A stretch of DNA of 64,000 nucleotides from an uncultured Saprospiraceae bacterium (GTDB lineage: Bacteria > Bacteroidota > Bacteroidia > Chitinophagales > Saprospiraceae), in assembly GCA_937995755.1 (NCBI GenBank), contig CALKJD010000019.1, forward strand, positions 1 through 64,000. The letters run 5' to 3'. The notes beneath the pieces are model-generated. The model was not told the origin of the DNA, did not search any database, and was given only the letters and a program-made list of their open reading frames with translations. Shown piece after piece: positions 28,157-36,624 of this stretch. The position numbers and the translations under genes were made by a program. How positions within the stretch are numbered: position 1 is the stretch's first letter; every line of letters begins with the position of its first letter.

Positions 28157-29125
28157 ATGATTAGATGGCTCAGTATCGTAGTCGTTTTATATATGCTAGC
28201 CGCCCTCACTTGGTGGACGGTACTACTACATCGTGGACAGACTAAGCTATCAGAAGCTAAGGAGAAAATCCTACAGTTACAGTATGACCGTGTCTATGGT
28301 GTTAAAGATTTTGATACTACTCAGTTATCCGAATTACAAGATATTCATGCTGAGCGAACTAGCTTTCATTATATGATACATGGAGAAGCCATCGTATTTG
28401 CATTAGCTTTGATACTAGGTATATTCTATTTGTATAGATTGTATAAAAAAGAGATCTCCGTAGCCTCACAGCAGAAAAATTTCTTACTATCAATTACGCA
28501 CGAACTCAATAGTCCATTGACAAGTATTAAACTAGTATTCGAAACACTCAAGCGTAGAGCATTAGGACCAGAGCAAGTACAGACGCTCAGCTCAAATGGC
28601 CTAGAAGAAACCAATAGATTAGAATCTCTTGTGGACAAATTACTCTTTGGTGCTAAATTAGAATCAAGCTATAGTTTTCATATGGAAGAATCCGATCTTA
28701 ATCGATTTTTGGATGGTATAGTTTCGAGATATCAGCAACAGTTTACTAATTATAGTTTCACACTAGATACTGATACGGAAATAAGTAGACCGATAGACAA
28801 AGAGGCGATGACCATCATGATCAATAACCTTATAGAAAATGCTATCAAATATAGTCCCAAGCATACTGAAATCAATATTAACCTTACCGAAAACAACGGT
28901 AAAGCATTGATCTCTGTAGTAGACCAAGGCGTAGGTGTAGATAAAAAAGATATCCCTTTTATCTTTGATCAGTTCTATAGATCAGGATCTGAAGAAACAA
29001 GAACAACTAAAGGAACAGGGATCGGATTATACATATCGCAACAAATTGCAAAGGCTCACAATAGTAAGCTGAATGTAAAAGTTAGAAAAGATGGTAAAGG
29101 AAGCGAATTCTTCCTTGAACTATAA
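28157..29125 (+). CDS. Sensor histidine kinase
   Basis: This is the membrane sensor of a two-component system. Two transmembrane helices (about residues 4-24 and 75-95) flank a short periplasmic segment of about 50 residues. They are followed by the HisKA dimerisation domain with the phosphorylated His in SITHELNSPLTSIKL. The ATPase domain shows the N box (NNLIENAIKYSP), G1 (VVDQGVGVD), the F box (IFDQFYRS) and G2 (GTGIGLYIS). The 322-residue length is compact, with no PAS or HAMP domain recognisable. It lies 42 bases upstream of the response regulator and is surely in the same operon. The signal sensed is unknown. Confidence 0.93.
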   Translation: MIRWLSIVVVLYMLAALTWWTVLLHRGQTKLSEAKEKILQLQYDRVYGVKDFDTTQLSELQDIHAERTSFHYMIHGEAIVFALALILGIFYLYRLYKKEISVASQQKNFLLSITHELNSPLTSIKLVFETLKRRALGPEQVQTLSSNGLEETNRLESLVDKLLFGAKLESSYSFHMEESDLNRFLDGIVSRYQQQFTNYSFTLDTDTEISRPIDKEAMTIMINNLIENAIKYSPKHTEININLTENNGKALISVVDQGVGVDKKDIPFIFDQFYRSGSEETRTTKGTGIGLYISQQIAKAHNSKLNVKVRKDGKGSEFFLEL

Positions 29126-29167
29126 TATACAGCAAAGCATTATAATTAATACAACTATTTATATCTA

Positions 29168-29863
29168 ATGAAAAGAATCCTCCTAGTAGAAGACGAAGCG
29201 CAAATCCAGAAATTGGTAAAGATGAACCTTGAGCTAGAAGGTTATGAAGTCATTGCCCAAGATGATGGACATAATGTACTTCAAACTTTAGAATCTGAAC
29301 ATATCGATCTTATTATACTAGATCTTATGCTGCCAGATATTGATGGTATTCAGATCTTAGAGCAGATAAGACTTAGATATAGTGATGTAGCGGTACTGAT
29401 TGTATCTGCTAGGGATGCTTCAGCAGATAGAGTATTAGGATTAAAATCAGGTGCTGACGATTATCTTACTAAGCCATTTAACTTAGAAGAACTTATACTG
29501 CGTGTCGAGCGACTAATCCAACGAACACAGCCAGTGGCTGCAATAGAAGTAGAATCATTTAGCTTTGGAGATAATCAGATCAACTTCAGTACCTATGAAG
29601 CAACTGGGCAAAATGGAAAATTTACACTGACTCATAAAGAAGCACTTTTGCTCAAGATGTTAGTCGAACGTAAAGACGAAGTAGTATCACGTCAGCAGAT
29701 CCTTCAAAATGTTTGGGGATATGATGTCTACCCTAGTACACGTACGATTGACAACTTTATACTCTCATTCAGAAAATACTTTGAGGCGGATCAAAAACAC
29801 CCTGAATATTTCATGAGTGTTCGTGGCGTTGGGTATAAATTTGTAAGTCCAACCGAAGCTTAG
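29168..29863 (+). CDS. OmpR/PhoB-family response regulator
   Basis: The N-terminal receiver domain has the acidic pair (LLVEDEA), the phosphoacceptor Asp in LIILDLMLPDIDG, the switch Ser in IVSARDA and the conserved Lys in YLTKPF. The C-terminal winged-helix domain (LTHKEALLLKMLVERKDEVV ... SRQQILQNVWGYD ... RTIDNFILSFRKYF ... RGVGYKF) binds DNA. The 231-residue length is normal. It is cotranscribed with the histidine kinase just upstream. Its own targets are unknown; the pair downstream (29975-31743) has its own promoter, so it may or may not be regulated by it. Confidence 0.95.
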   Translation: MKRILLVEDEAQIQKLVKMNLELEGYEVIAQDDGHNVLQTLESEHIDLIILDLMLPDIDGIQILEQIRLRYSDVAVLIVSARDASADRVLGLKSGADDYLTKPFNLEELILRVERLIQRTQPVAAIEVESFSFGDNQINFSTYEATGQNGKFTLTHKEALLLKMLVERKDEVVSRQQILQNVWGYDVYPSTRTIDNFILSFRKYFEADQKHPEYFMSVRGVGYKFVSPTEA

Positions 29864-29919
29864 TAGCGATACAGAGTCGAACAGCAATAGTATATAATCA
29901 AGTAAGAACAGAGCGATAC

Positions 29920-29949
29920 TTGAATATTCAAGGCTAATTATTATTTTTG
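29920..29949 (+). promoter_or_regulatory. Bacteroidota-type promoter upstream of the 339-residue protein
   Basis: TTG (29920-29922) and TATTTTTG (29942-29949) are 19 bases apart, matching the consensus very well. The box ends 25 bases before the ATG, so the downstream pair is transcribed separately from the two-component genes. Confidence 0.65.
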
Positions 29950-29974
29950 AGTACTCACCAAAATTATAATTAGA

Positions 29975-30994
29975 ATGGGATTTTTTAGTAAACTATTTGG
30001 CAGCAAAAAGCAAAAGCCAGCAGTCTCTTCCAGAACTTCGAACAGTACACCTAAGAATACAACCGCACCTAAGAAAGATATTAAGCAGAATAACTTTATT
30101 ACTAATACTGCTGATCATGGTCTTGGAGATATACAATTAGGTATAGCCGGTAAGTTAAGAGTTGATGGTCTACTCGCTATAGCTAGAATGGAAGAAATAG
30201 CTAAGAAGAGAAATCTAGAATTTGATTTTGGAGTACTCTACACATCCTTACTTGAAGAAGGTGCGCTCACTGTTCCAGTAGTATGCTCTATAGGCGAAAC
30301 CAAGTATTCTATCTACTTCATCTATACGGAAGAAGAACTATTAAAATATAAAGACTTAGTAAATCACGTCGATAAAACAGAGTACCCTAATCTCATTTAC
30401 TTTAGCTCTATACCGATATATGATGGTTATACTCCCAAACCTATAATAGAGCCATTTCAGTTGGCTGATCTAAGATATGATAAAAGTACTAAGACTAGTG
30501 GCACTTATGCAATGTGGTCTCGCACTAATCAAGACCCTACTTTTCACGAGTCCAAAACTTGTGACATATTGACTAAAATGAATGAAATCAATAACGGATA
30601 TGAAACATATCTTGTTGGGTATGTCCTCCGTCAAACAAGAATATCTGGCTCAACAGAATTACAAAGAACTAGCCTTCCAACTAATCATGTCAGCTATATC
30701 ATCGAGGGACCAGAACAGAAGAAAATCATCCTTGATCTCTCGCAAGAAAAAGGAATTCGTTTTCTATTTCCCATAGCCGAAACTACCACGGTATATAGAG
30801 AACGTTTTCTTAAAGGTGCTATGATAGATATGGCTGCTACAGCTATTCCTCTACGACAACAACAATATCCAAAAGATGAAAAATTAGATCCCAATAGCTA
30901 TGATTGGTTTTCATTTATGAGTAGAATGGTAAAGCAAAAGGAAGTAGAAAATGAATCAATTGATATGATTGGTATAATGGAGACTGGCAAATAA
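29975..30994 (+). CDS. Protein of unknown function, coupled to the RluA N-terminal-like gene
   Basis: I do not recognise a family. The 339-residue product opens with an amphipathic basic stretch (MGFFSKLFGSKKQKP) and a Ser/Thr/Pro/Lys-rich, probably disordered linker to about residue 45. A globular domain follows with alternating strands and helices (KLRVDGLLAIARMEEIAKK, FDFGVLYTSLLEEGAL, TKYSIYFIYTEEELLKY). There is no signal peptide or transmembrane helix; the first helix could dock on a membrane. Its stop codon overlaps the next start (TAATG), so translation of the two genes is coupled. Its own promoter lies 25 bases upstream of the ATG. The shared operon suggests a joint function, but none can be named. 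Confidence 0.6.
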   Translation: MGFFSKLFGSKKQKPAVSSRTSNSTPKNTTAPKKDIKQNNFITNTADHGLGDIQLGIAGKLRVDGLLAIARMEEIAKKRNLEFDFGVLYTSLLEEGALTVPVVCSIGETKYSIYFIYTEEELLKYKDLVNHVDKTEYPNLIYFSSIPIYDGYTPKPIIEPFQLADLRYDKSTKTSGTYAMWSRTNQDPTFHESKTCDILTKMNEINNGYETYLVGYVLRQTRISGSTELQRTSLPTNHVSYIIEGPEQKKIILDLSQEKGIRFLFPIAETTTVYRERFLKGAMIDMAATAIPLRQQQYPKDEKLDPNSYDWFSFMSRMVKQKEVENESIDMIGIMETGK

Positions 30995-31743
30995 TGACAA
31001 TATTAAAAACGCTCGTACAATATGATTTTCTAAATGATAAAGAAAATATAGAACTGCCCAATTCTTTAGATCCATTTCTCAGCACACCAAACGAATTAGC
31101 TAAAGAAGCTGCTGAACATTTACAGTCAGAAAAACTGATTTCTATAGATCACAATTTTGGATTAGATCCCCAAAAAGAAGGGCGACCAATAGGAAAAATG
31201 TTTGGCGTTCTCGTCGTCCAAGACAATGAAGGTCATCTCGGATATTTATCCGCTTTTTCTGGAAAATTAAATGGCGGAAATCATTATGAAGGATTCGTTC
31301 CGCCTGTCTATGATGGATTACAAGAAGGTGGCTTTCTAAATAAAGGAATGACAGAACTATCAGTAATAGTAAGAGAAGTAAGGTCACTGCAAAAACTGAA
31401 TGATCCATCTGTAGAAGACGAGTTACAAAACCTCATTACAAAAAGAAGTAAACACTCTAAAGCATTACAGCAACAACTCTTTGAATCTTATCACTTTTTA
31501 AATTCTAAAAAAACGAGTAAATCTTTATTAGATATATTTAATGGTAAGCAACCTCAAGGCGGCTCAGGTGAATGTGCAGCACCTAAACTTTTTCAGCATG
31601 CTTTTCTCCATAACTTGAAACCGATATCTATTGCTGAGTTCTGGTGGGGAGAGTCTCCAAAATCACAGCACAGAGTACATAAAGAATTCTACCCTTCATG
31701 CGAAGAAAAATGTAGGCCGATCTTAGGCTGGATGTTGTCTTAG
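30994..31743 (+). CDS. Stand-alone RluA-type pseudouridine synthase N-terminal domain, catalytic domain missing
   Basis: The protein matches the N-terminal accessory domain of the long Bacteroidota RluA-family pseudouridine synthases. Visible hallmarks are KMFGVLVVQDNEGHLGYL (including the AFSGKL that follows), FVPPVYDGLQ, a charged coiled-coil stretch (ELQNLITKRSKHSKALQQQL), then GECAAPKLFQHAFLHNLKP, AEFWWGESP and YPSCEEKCRPILGWML. In the full-length enzymes the catalytic domain follows at exactly this point, but here a stop codon ends the gene and only 56 non-coding bases lie before the convergent neighbour. So no catalytic Asp motif exists in this product. Its start overlaps the upstream stop codon. 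It may bind RNA or a ribosome without modifying it; that is inference. Confidence 0.75.
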   Translation: MTILKTLVQYDFLNDKENIELPNSLDPFLSTPNELAKEAAEHLQSEKLISIDHNFGLDPQKEGRPIGKMFGVLVVQDNEGHLGYLSAFSGKLNGGNHYEGFVPPVYDGLQEGGFLNKGMTELSVIVREVRSLQKLNDPSVEDELQNLITKRSKHSKALQQQLFESYHFLNSKKTSKSLLDIFNGKQPQGGSGECAAPKLFQHAFLHNLKPISIAEFWWGESPKSQHRVHKEFYPSCEEKCRPILGWMLS

Positions 31744-31799
31744 TTTATCACACATTGATACTCTACTACATTTAAAAACTGGAGAAAAAATATTTGGCC

Positions 31800-33041
31800 T
31801 TAATAGAGCAAATACTTTTCTCTAATAGTTTTAAAGTCATCTACCCCACTCTTCCATGATGCTCTGATCTCTTCTGCTGATTTCCCTGCTTTTAACTGAG
31901 CTCGTAATTGATCAGTTCCTGCCAGTTTTTCAAAGAAATTAGTCTCCAGGAAAAAAGGCTCACCTTGCGCAGTAAGAACCTGATACATCTCTACTAAGTA
32001 ATCCATATTTAGACCATCACGATTATGCAGCGCACCTTTCGTTAAATCTTGCAATGATTTATAGCCAATCGTCTTGTTCTCATGCTTCGGGTATTTCGCT
32101 CCTGGCATTGATTTTATTTTAATCTTAGATGGTGCATCAGTCCATGCCGGATGTCCATACATCTGAAACTGCATCTCTGTACCTCGACCTACACTTACAT
32201 TAGTGCCTTCAAATAAACAAAGCGAAGGATACAAAAATATAGATTGAATATTAGGTAAGTTTGGAGACGGCTTAATCGGTAGATTGTAATATGTAGTATG
32301 ATCGTAATTTTTACATGGTATTACGGTCAGATCACATTGTGCGCCATTCTTTAACCAATCTTCGCCATTGATCATCTTCCCATATTCTCCTATAGTCATA
32401 CCATATACTGTAGGTACTGGGTGCATACCTACGAATGAAGTAAATTCCTTTTCTAAAATAGGCCCATCGATATAATGTCCATTGGGATTAGGCCTATCTA
32501 ATAGTATCAGTGGCACATTATAGTCTGCGCAAGCCTGCATCACGTAATGCAGAGTAGAGATATATGTATAGAATCGGACTCCTACATCTTGAATATCAAA
32601 TACCATCACATCTAAACCCTCCATATCTTCAGCAGCAGGCCCTTTCTTCTTGCCGTAAAGAGATATTACAGGTGCTCCTGTCTTAGCATCCATTTCATTC
32701 TTTACATGCTCTCCAGCATCGGCCTTACCTCTAAATCCGTGTTCAGGAGCAAAGATCCGCTGTATGTCTGCACCCATTAGCTTTAATGTATCTACTAAAT
32801 GAATACCATCTACTACGCTTGTTTGATTGACAACAAGACCTACCTTTTTGCCCTTAATCTGTGGAAAGTATAGTGCTAGTCGCTCCGCAGCAGGAATTAC
32901 ATCACTTTCTGATTGGCTTACGACTGAAGCAGAGGCTACTTGCGTTATTTCGGCTTCATCACTTCTACAGGAAGACGACGACATCGTCAAGAATAGAAAC
33001 GAAAGTAAAATTACCGTGGTAATATCTTTAATCAAATTCAT
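31800..33041 (-). CDS. namZ: DUF1343 lipoprotein, NamZ-like exo-beta-N-acetylmuramidase
   Basis: This belongs to the YbbC/NamZ (DUF1343) family; the characterised member removes N-acetylmuramic acid from the non-reducing end of peptidoglycan fragments. Diagnostic segments are GKKVGLVVNQTSVVDG, RIFAPEHGFRGKADAGE, LYGKKKGP, DVMVFDIQDVGVRFYTYIST, DRPNPNGHYIDGP and NLPIKPSPNLPN. The ORF track starts at 33083, but ATG 33041 (MNLIKDITTVILLSFLFL) gives a clean lipoprotein-type signal ending in SSSSC. The mature protein would sit in the periplasm or outer membrane, where it could recycle wall fragments. It is divergent from the exonuclease gene and convergent with the RluA N-domain gene. Confidence 0.87.
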   Translation of the reverse strand: MNLIKDITTVILLSFLFLTMSSSSCRSDEAEITQVASASVVSQSESDVIPAAERLALYFPQIKGKKVGLVVNQTSVVDGIHLVDTLKLMGADIQRIFAPEHGFRGKADAGEHVKNEMDAKTGAPVISLYGKKKGPAAEDMEGLDVMVFDIQDVGVRFYTYISTLHYVMQACADYNVPLILLDRPNPNGHYIDGPILEKEFTSFVGMHPVPTVYGMTIGEYGKMINGEDWLKNGAQCDLTVIPCKNYDHTTYYNLPIKPSPNLPNIQSIFLYPSLCLFEGTNVSVGRGTEMQFQMYGHPAWTDAPSKIKIKSMPGAKYPKHENKTIGYKSLQDLTKGALHNRDGLNMDYLVEMYQVLTAQGEPFFLETNFFEKLAGTDQLRAQLKAGKSAEEIRASWKSGVDDFKTIREKYLLY

Positions 33042-33188
33042 AAAATACGTTTTGTATAGTTCTCTTTTAACGAGATAATTCAATGTCTCAAAAGATTCTA
33101 AATTAACAATTTGCTGTAAGTTAATATCAGTTGAGAGAAATTCTTCATATGTTAGCCGACCTTAACAATACTACAACATCATAGCCAA

Positions 33189-34574
33189 TTGAAAAATTAT
33201 GCCATTGTCGATTTAGAAACTACTGGAGGAATGTCAAAGAGAGACCGTATTACCGAAGTCGGAATAGTAATATTCGATGGTGAGAAGGTAATCGATAAGT
33301 ATGAGACATTAATCAATCCAGAACGATCTATTCCTCATGAGATCACTCGTATCACGGGTATCTCCAATGAAATGGTCGCTGATGCACCTAAGTTTTATGA
33401 GGTCGCTAAGAAAATAGTCGAAATGACTGAGGGACACATATTCGTAGCTCATAATGTAAGATTTGATTATGGTTTTTTACGAGAAGAATTTAAAAGCCTT
33501 GGATTTACTTTTACTCGGAGACAATTATGTACGGTAAGACTAAGTAGAGAAAAACTACCTGGATTAAAATCTTATAGTCTTGGCAACATCATTAGACACT
33601 TTGACATCAAAGTAAATGCACGTCACCGAGCATTAGACGATGCCTTGGCTACTGCAGAACTGATGAAAATCATATTCCAACAGACTGATCCGACAGAAAC
33701 CATCAAGTCCATGATCAACAAAGGAATTAAAGAATCTAAGTTACCTAAAGGAGTGACAATGGATTACCTGCAGAACTTACCAGAAACTGCTGGCGTCTAC
33801 TATCTAAGTAATGACTACGATGTGATTGTTTACATTGGTAAAGCTATCAATATACAAAAGCGTGTGATGCAACACTTTTCTAAAGTAACGCAAAAGGCTG
33901 AGAAGCTTGCACGAATGGTATCTCAAATTGACTATGTAGAGACTGGTAGCGAATTAGTCGCCCTACTCCATGAATCCGCAGAAATCAAGGCACACAAACC
34001 TGAAGTCAATAAAGCTCAGAAAAACAGTAGCTACCCCTACTTCGTGCATCAGTTCTTTGATGAATATGGCTACGCTTGCTGTGGCATACTTAAAGACACC
34101 GTGAAAAATGCAAAAGGAAAAGACATAATCGGATATTATAAATCTATACCTTCTGCTAAGTCACACCTCAATAGCGCATTACACAATTTCGATTTATGTC
34201 AAACTAAAGTAGGTCTTAATACCAATGAAGGATCCTGCTTCTATGTTACTATTGGCAAATGTCATGGTGCCTGTACAGGACATGAAGAGGCGGAAGAGTA
34301 CAATCTACGTGCAGAGGAAAGTCTACAATATCTCAAAAAGGTATTTGATGAAAATCTAGTGATCATCGAAGAAGGTAGAACAGAAGATGAATCCGCAGTA
34401 ATCTTAGTAGAAAATGGACATTATCTAGGCTATGGCTATATAGATAAGAGAGACGCTAAACTTGGAATAGAAGAAATCAAAGAAGCTATCGACTACAAAA
34501 GACCTAATCCTGAAACAAATGGTATCGTAAGAAATTACTTGAATGGTGAAAAAAGAAAAATCATCCGTTTTTAA
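33189..34574 (+). CDS. DEDDh exonuclease fused to a GIY-YIG nuclease-type domain
   Basis: The N-terminal 170 residues form a DnaQ-like 3'-5' exonuclease: ExoI motif DLETTGG, ExoII AHNVRFDYGF and ExoIII HRALDDALAT, i.e. DEDDh type. Residues from about 195 form a GIY-YIG domain of the UvrC N-terminal kind (GVYYLSNDYDVIVYIGKAIN). A cysteine-bearing C-terminal part follows (CFYVTIGKCHGACTGHE). It lacks the UvrB-binding and RNase H-like parts of UvrC, so it is not UvrC itself. Similar exonuclease/GIY-YIG fusions are known and likely act in DNA repair. The start must be TTG at 33189: an in-frame stop lies 11 codons upstream with no ATG between, and the first beta strand begins right after it. Confidence 0.85.
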   Translation: MKNYAIVDLETTGGMSKRDRITEVGIVIFDGEKVIDKYETLINPERSIPHEITRITGISNEMVADAPKFYEVAKKIVEMTEGHIFVAHNVRFDYGFLREEFKSLGFTFTRRQLCTVRLSREKLPGLKSYSLGNIIRHFDIKVNARHRALDDALATAELMKIIFQQTDPTETIKSMINKGIKESKLPKGVTMDYLQNLPETAGVYYLSNDYDVIVYIGKAINIQKRVMQHFSKVTQKAEKLARMVSQIDYVETGSELVALLHESAEIKAHKPEVNKAQKNSSYPYFVHQFFDEYGYACCGILKDTVKNAKGKDIIGYYKSIPSAKSHLNSALHNFDLCQTKVGLNTNEGSCFYVTIGKCHGACTGHEEAEEYNLRAEESLQYLKKVFDENLVIIEEGRTEDESAVILVENGHYLGYGYIDKRDAKLGIEEIKEAIDYKRPNPETNGIVRNYLNGEKRKIIRF

Positions 34575-34582
34575 ATCAATTG

Positions 34583-35845
34583 TTACTTAAAAGGATTTCT
34601 CGCTTTCCACTCTTCTTTGGGTGTAAGAAAATCTAACAACTTAGGCGTGTACTTAGCTACAGCTTTACTGGACAACTTAAGATATAAATGAAGGTCAGTT
34701 GGTGTAGCACCTACAGAAGACTTAATTTCTAATGCGGTTCTTGACATATCTACATGAGAGACACCCAACGATATCCCTTCTTCGACTAAATCGTAAAGCA
34801 TATTGAGATACAACTGATGCGAACCATTGTAATTATGATCATAGCCTAAAAAGTGTGCATCTAGCGCATCATGTGTTTGTATTGATGTATAAAAGCCGAC
34901 CATCTTTCCATCTAAAAAATAACCTGTAACATTCATCTTGTCACCGAGTTGGTTCTTGAGATGATAGAAATAATTATCCTTTAATATAAATAGATTAAAT
35001 GCAGCTTGATCAGATACATACCTATATAATTTCGAGATATCCGCTTCATAAGAATTGACTTCGCTAGCTGAGAGTATCCTCTTTTGAATGTCAATGGCTT
35101 TCTTTCGAGCACCACGCATACGTACACGATACTTACTCTTCATCGCAGAAACATAATCCTCAGTTGTTTTCCATAATGGGTCGATATTTACAGACATTGT
35201 CGGCTGCACCGAAAACTGAGTATAACCATGCTGAATTGGCATCCTATGATCATCATGAAAATCTTTATACATCACACCGCGCACCTTTATTCCTTCTTTC
35301 TTTAGAATAGGTAACAAGACGTCCAATGATTGCTCTATAAAAGAGAACTTCTTATCTACAGCAATATCACTATTAAAGAACATTCCATAATTACCAGTAA
35401 GTGTAAGGTTTCCCACTACAAGCGTGTATGCTCTAAATCTAGATGCAACAGATCGCTTTACACTGGCTAATATTCTACTGGTTTTGGACCCACTTATATC
35501 TTTATCAAATCGGATACTCTCATCTAATCTAATCGTCTTGATCTGATAGTAGCCAATTCCTATATCACCTTGCTCTTCTGTAGAAAACAAAGCATATCTA
35601 AATCTTGAATCACTCGGAGGTGCCAATTCTAATGCTCTCAAAAAATCTCTTCCAAAGAAAGTATCGTCTGACGGCACTACCGTTTTCCATCGATCAATAA
35701 TAGAATCTATAGAAGTATAAAACTGAACTGATACCGTATCATCTATAGGTAGTGGAAAGCTTTGATCCTGTAAGATCACCTTAGACTTAACTGCAGTCGA
35801 TTCGGCAATACTAGGAAAACAAGATCCAAGTGAAATAGAGGTCAT
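34583..35845 (-). CDS. GNAT-fold protein, peptidoglycan biosynthesis / BioF2-like
   Basis: The 420-residue product looks like a double-GNAT-fold acyltransferase-like protein. The first half contains FFGRDFLRALELAPPSDSRF and the second half FNLFILKDNYFYHL, MVGFYTSIQT and LDAHFLGYDHNYNGSHQLYL, a layout seen in FemAB/BioF2-like acetyltransferases. A basic connector (KSKYRVRMRGARKKAID) is typical of this group. No catalytic residue can be pointed to, and the acceptor is unknown; cell-envelope or lipid amine acylation are possibilities. There is no signal peptide. It is convergent with the exonuclease gene (8 bases apart). A TAATTTTG box on the minus strand lies 46 bases upstream of the ATG. Confidence 0.6.
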   Translation of the reverse strand: MTSISLGSCFPSIAESTAVKSKVILQDQSFPLPIDDTVSVQFYTSIDSIIDRWKTVVPSDDTFFGRDFLRALELAPPSDSRFRYALFSTEEQGDIGIGYYQIKTIRLDESIRFDKDISGSKTSRILASVKRSVASRFRAYTLVVGNLTLTGNYGMFFNSDIAVDKKFSFIEQSLDVLLPILKKEGIKVRGVMYKDFHDDHRMPIQHGYTQFSVQPTMSVNIDPLWKTTEDYVSAMKSKYRVRMRGARKKAIDIQKRILSASEVNSYEADISKLYRYVSDQAAFNLFILKDNYFYHLKNQLGDKMNVTGYFLDGKMVGFYTSIQTHDALDAHFLGYDHNYNGSHQLYLNMLYDLVEEGISLGVSHVDMSRTALEIKSSVGATPTDLHLYLKLSSKAVAKYTPKLLDFLTPKEEWKARNPFK

Positions 35846-35890
35846 AAATAGTTACGAGTAATAATTATGCAACATGCACAGCTATAATGT

Positions 35891-35898
35891 CAAAATTA
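35891..35898 (-). promoter_or_regulatory. Candidate -7 box for the GNAT-like gene
   Basis: Minus-strand TAATTTTG matches TAnnTTTG, 46 bases before the ATG. No paired -33 TTG is seen. Confidence 0.3.
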
Positions 35899-35989
35899 AA
35901 TATAAAGTTGTGTATTGAATGGAGAATTGTGTCTAAATACTATTTATAATAGATCAAAAGACCTTTTATCTTGATTATTCTCTTCCTAT

Positions 35990-36520
35990 CTACCCTTTCG
36001 GCTTTTGACCTTTAGCTGCTGTTATCTTTCTGAGCGCATATTGCTCATCTTCCCAGGAAAGTAGCTTTACCTTGGCAAATCCCTTATAATTAGTAAAATA
36101 TTGCTCAATCATCCACTTGATAGATGCATGCTCTACAGCGAAATCAGAAAATTCGCTCGCCTTAAATGTCTGTCTTTTCTCTTTACTCGGAATAGCTATA
36201 AAGAAATCTTTCTTTACCCCATCGTCTGACAGCCTCATCGCACCTATCGGAATTACATTAAGTTCTTGACCTTGATAGATCCGATCTGATAGAATAATAA
36301 AATTGAGTTTTGTCTTATCATCTACAACTTTCTCAGCCACGTTAAATGGTAAAGGAAGGTAAGGTTTTATAGCATCTTGCACATCATAACTGTCGCCTGC
36401 ACCGTATATCACTTCTACTAATACACCATCTTCAGAAATATCCATTACAGATTGTTCTGTTTCTTCTTTGCAGGAAGTCAAGGCTAAACCAAAGCATAAA
36501 ATATAAGTGAGTACGCGCAT
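35990..36520 (-). CDS. Inorganic pyrophosphatase-like lipoprotein, probably inactive
   Basis: The C-terminal two thirds align by eye with family I inorganic pyrophosphatases, especially the lipoprotein form of Bacteroidota: NFIILSDRIYQGQELNVIPIG, FIAIPSKEKR, NYKGFAKVKLLSWEDEQYAL. However, the region that should carry the catalytic GDGDPLD aspartates is reduced to VVDDKTKLNF, and the upstream Lys/Glu substrate residues (GTNxKxEY) are replaced by GDSYDVQD. Only the late Tyr-Lys pair (NYKG) is kept. It therefore looks like a pseudoenzyme. The start at 36520 (or 36529) gives a lipoprotein signal MRVLTYILCFGLALTSC; the ORF-track start at 36622 is too early. It lies about 100 bases downstream of the double ABC ATPase on the same strand, so the two may be cotranscribed. 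Confidence 0.7.
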   Translation of the reverse strand: MRVLTYILCFGLALTSCKEETEQSVMDISEDGVLVEVIYGAGDSYDVQDAIKPYLPLPFNVAEKVVDDKTKLNFIILSDRIYQGQELNVIPIGAMRLSDDGVKKDFFIAIPSKEKRQTFKASEFSDFAVEHASIKWMIEQYFTNYKGFAKVKLLSWEDEQYALRKITAAKGQKPKG

Positions 36521-36624
36521 ATTAGTCATATAGATATAAATACGCTTACAAGATAGTAAATGTTGTTTGATTGCAGATGATAATATATACTTCATGTCAT
36601 GCAAAGCAACAATATAAATCATAA

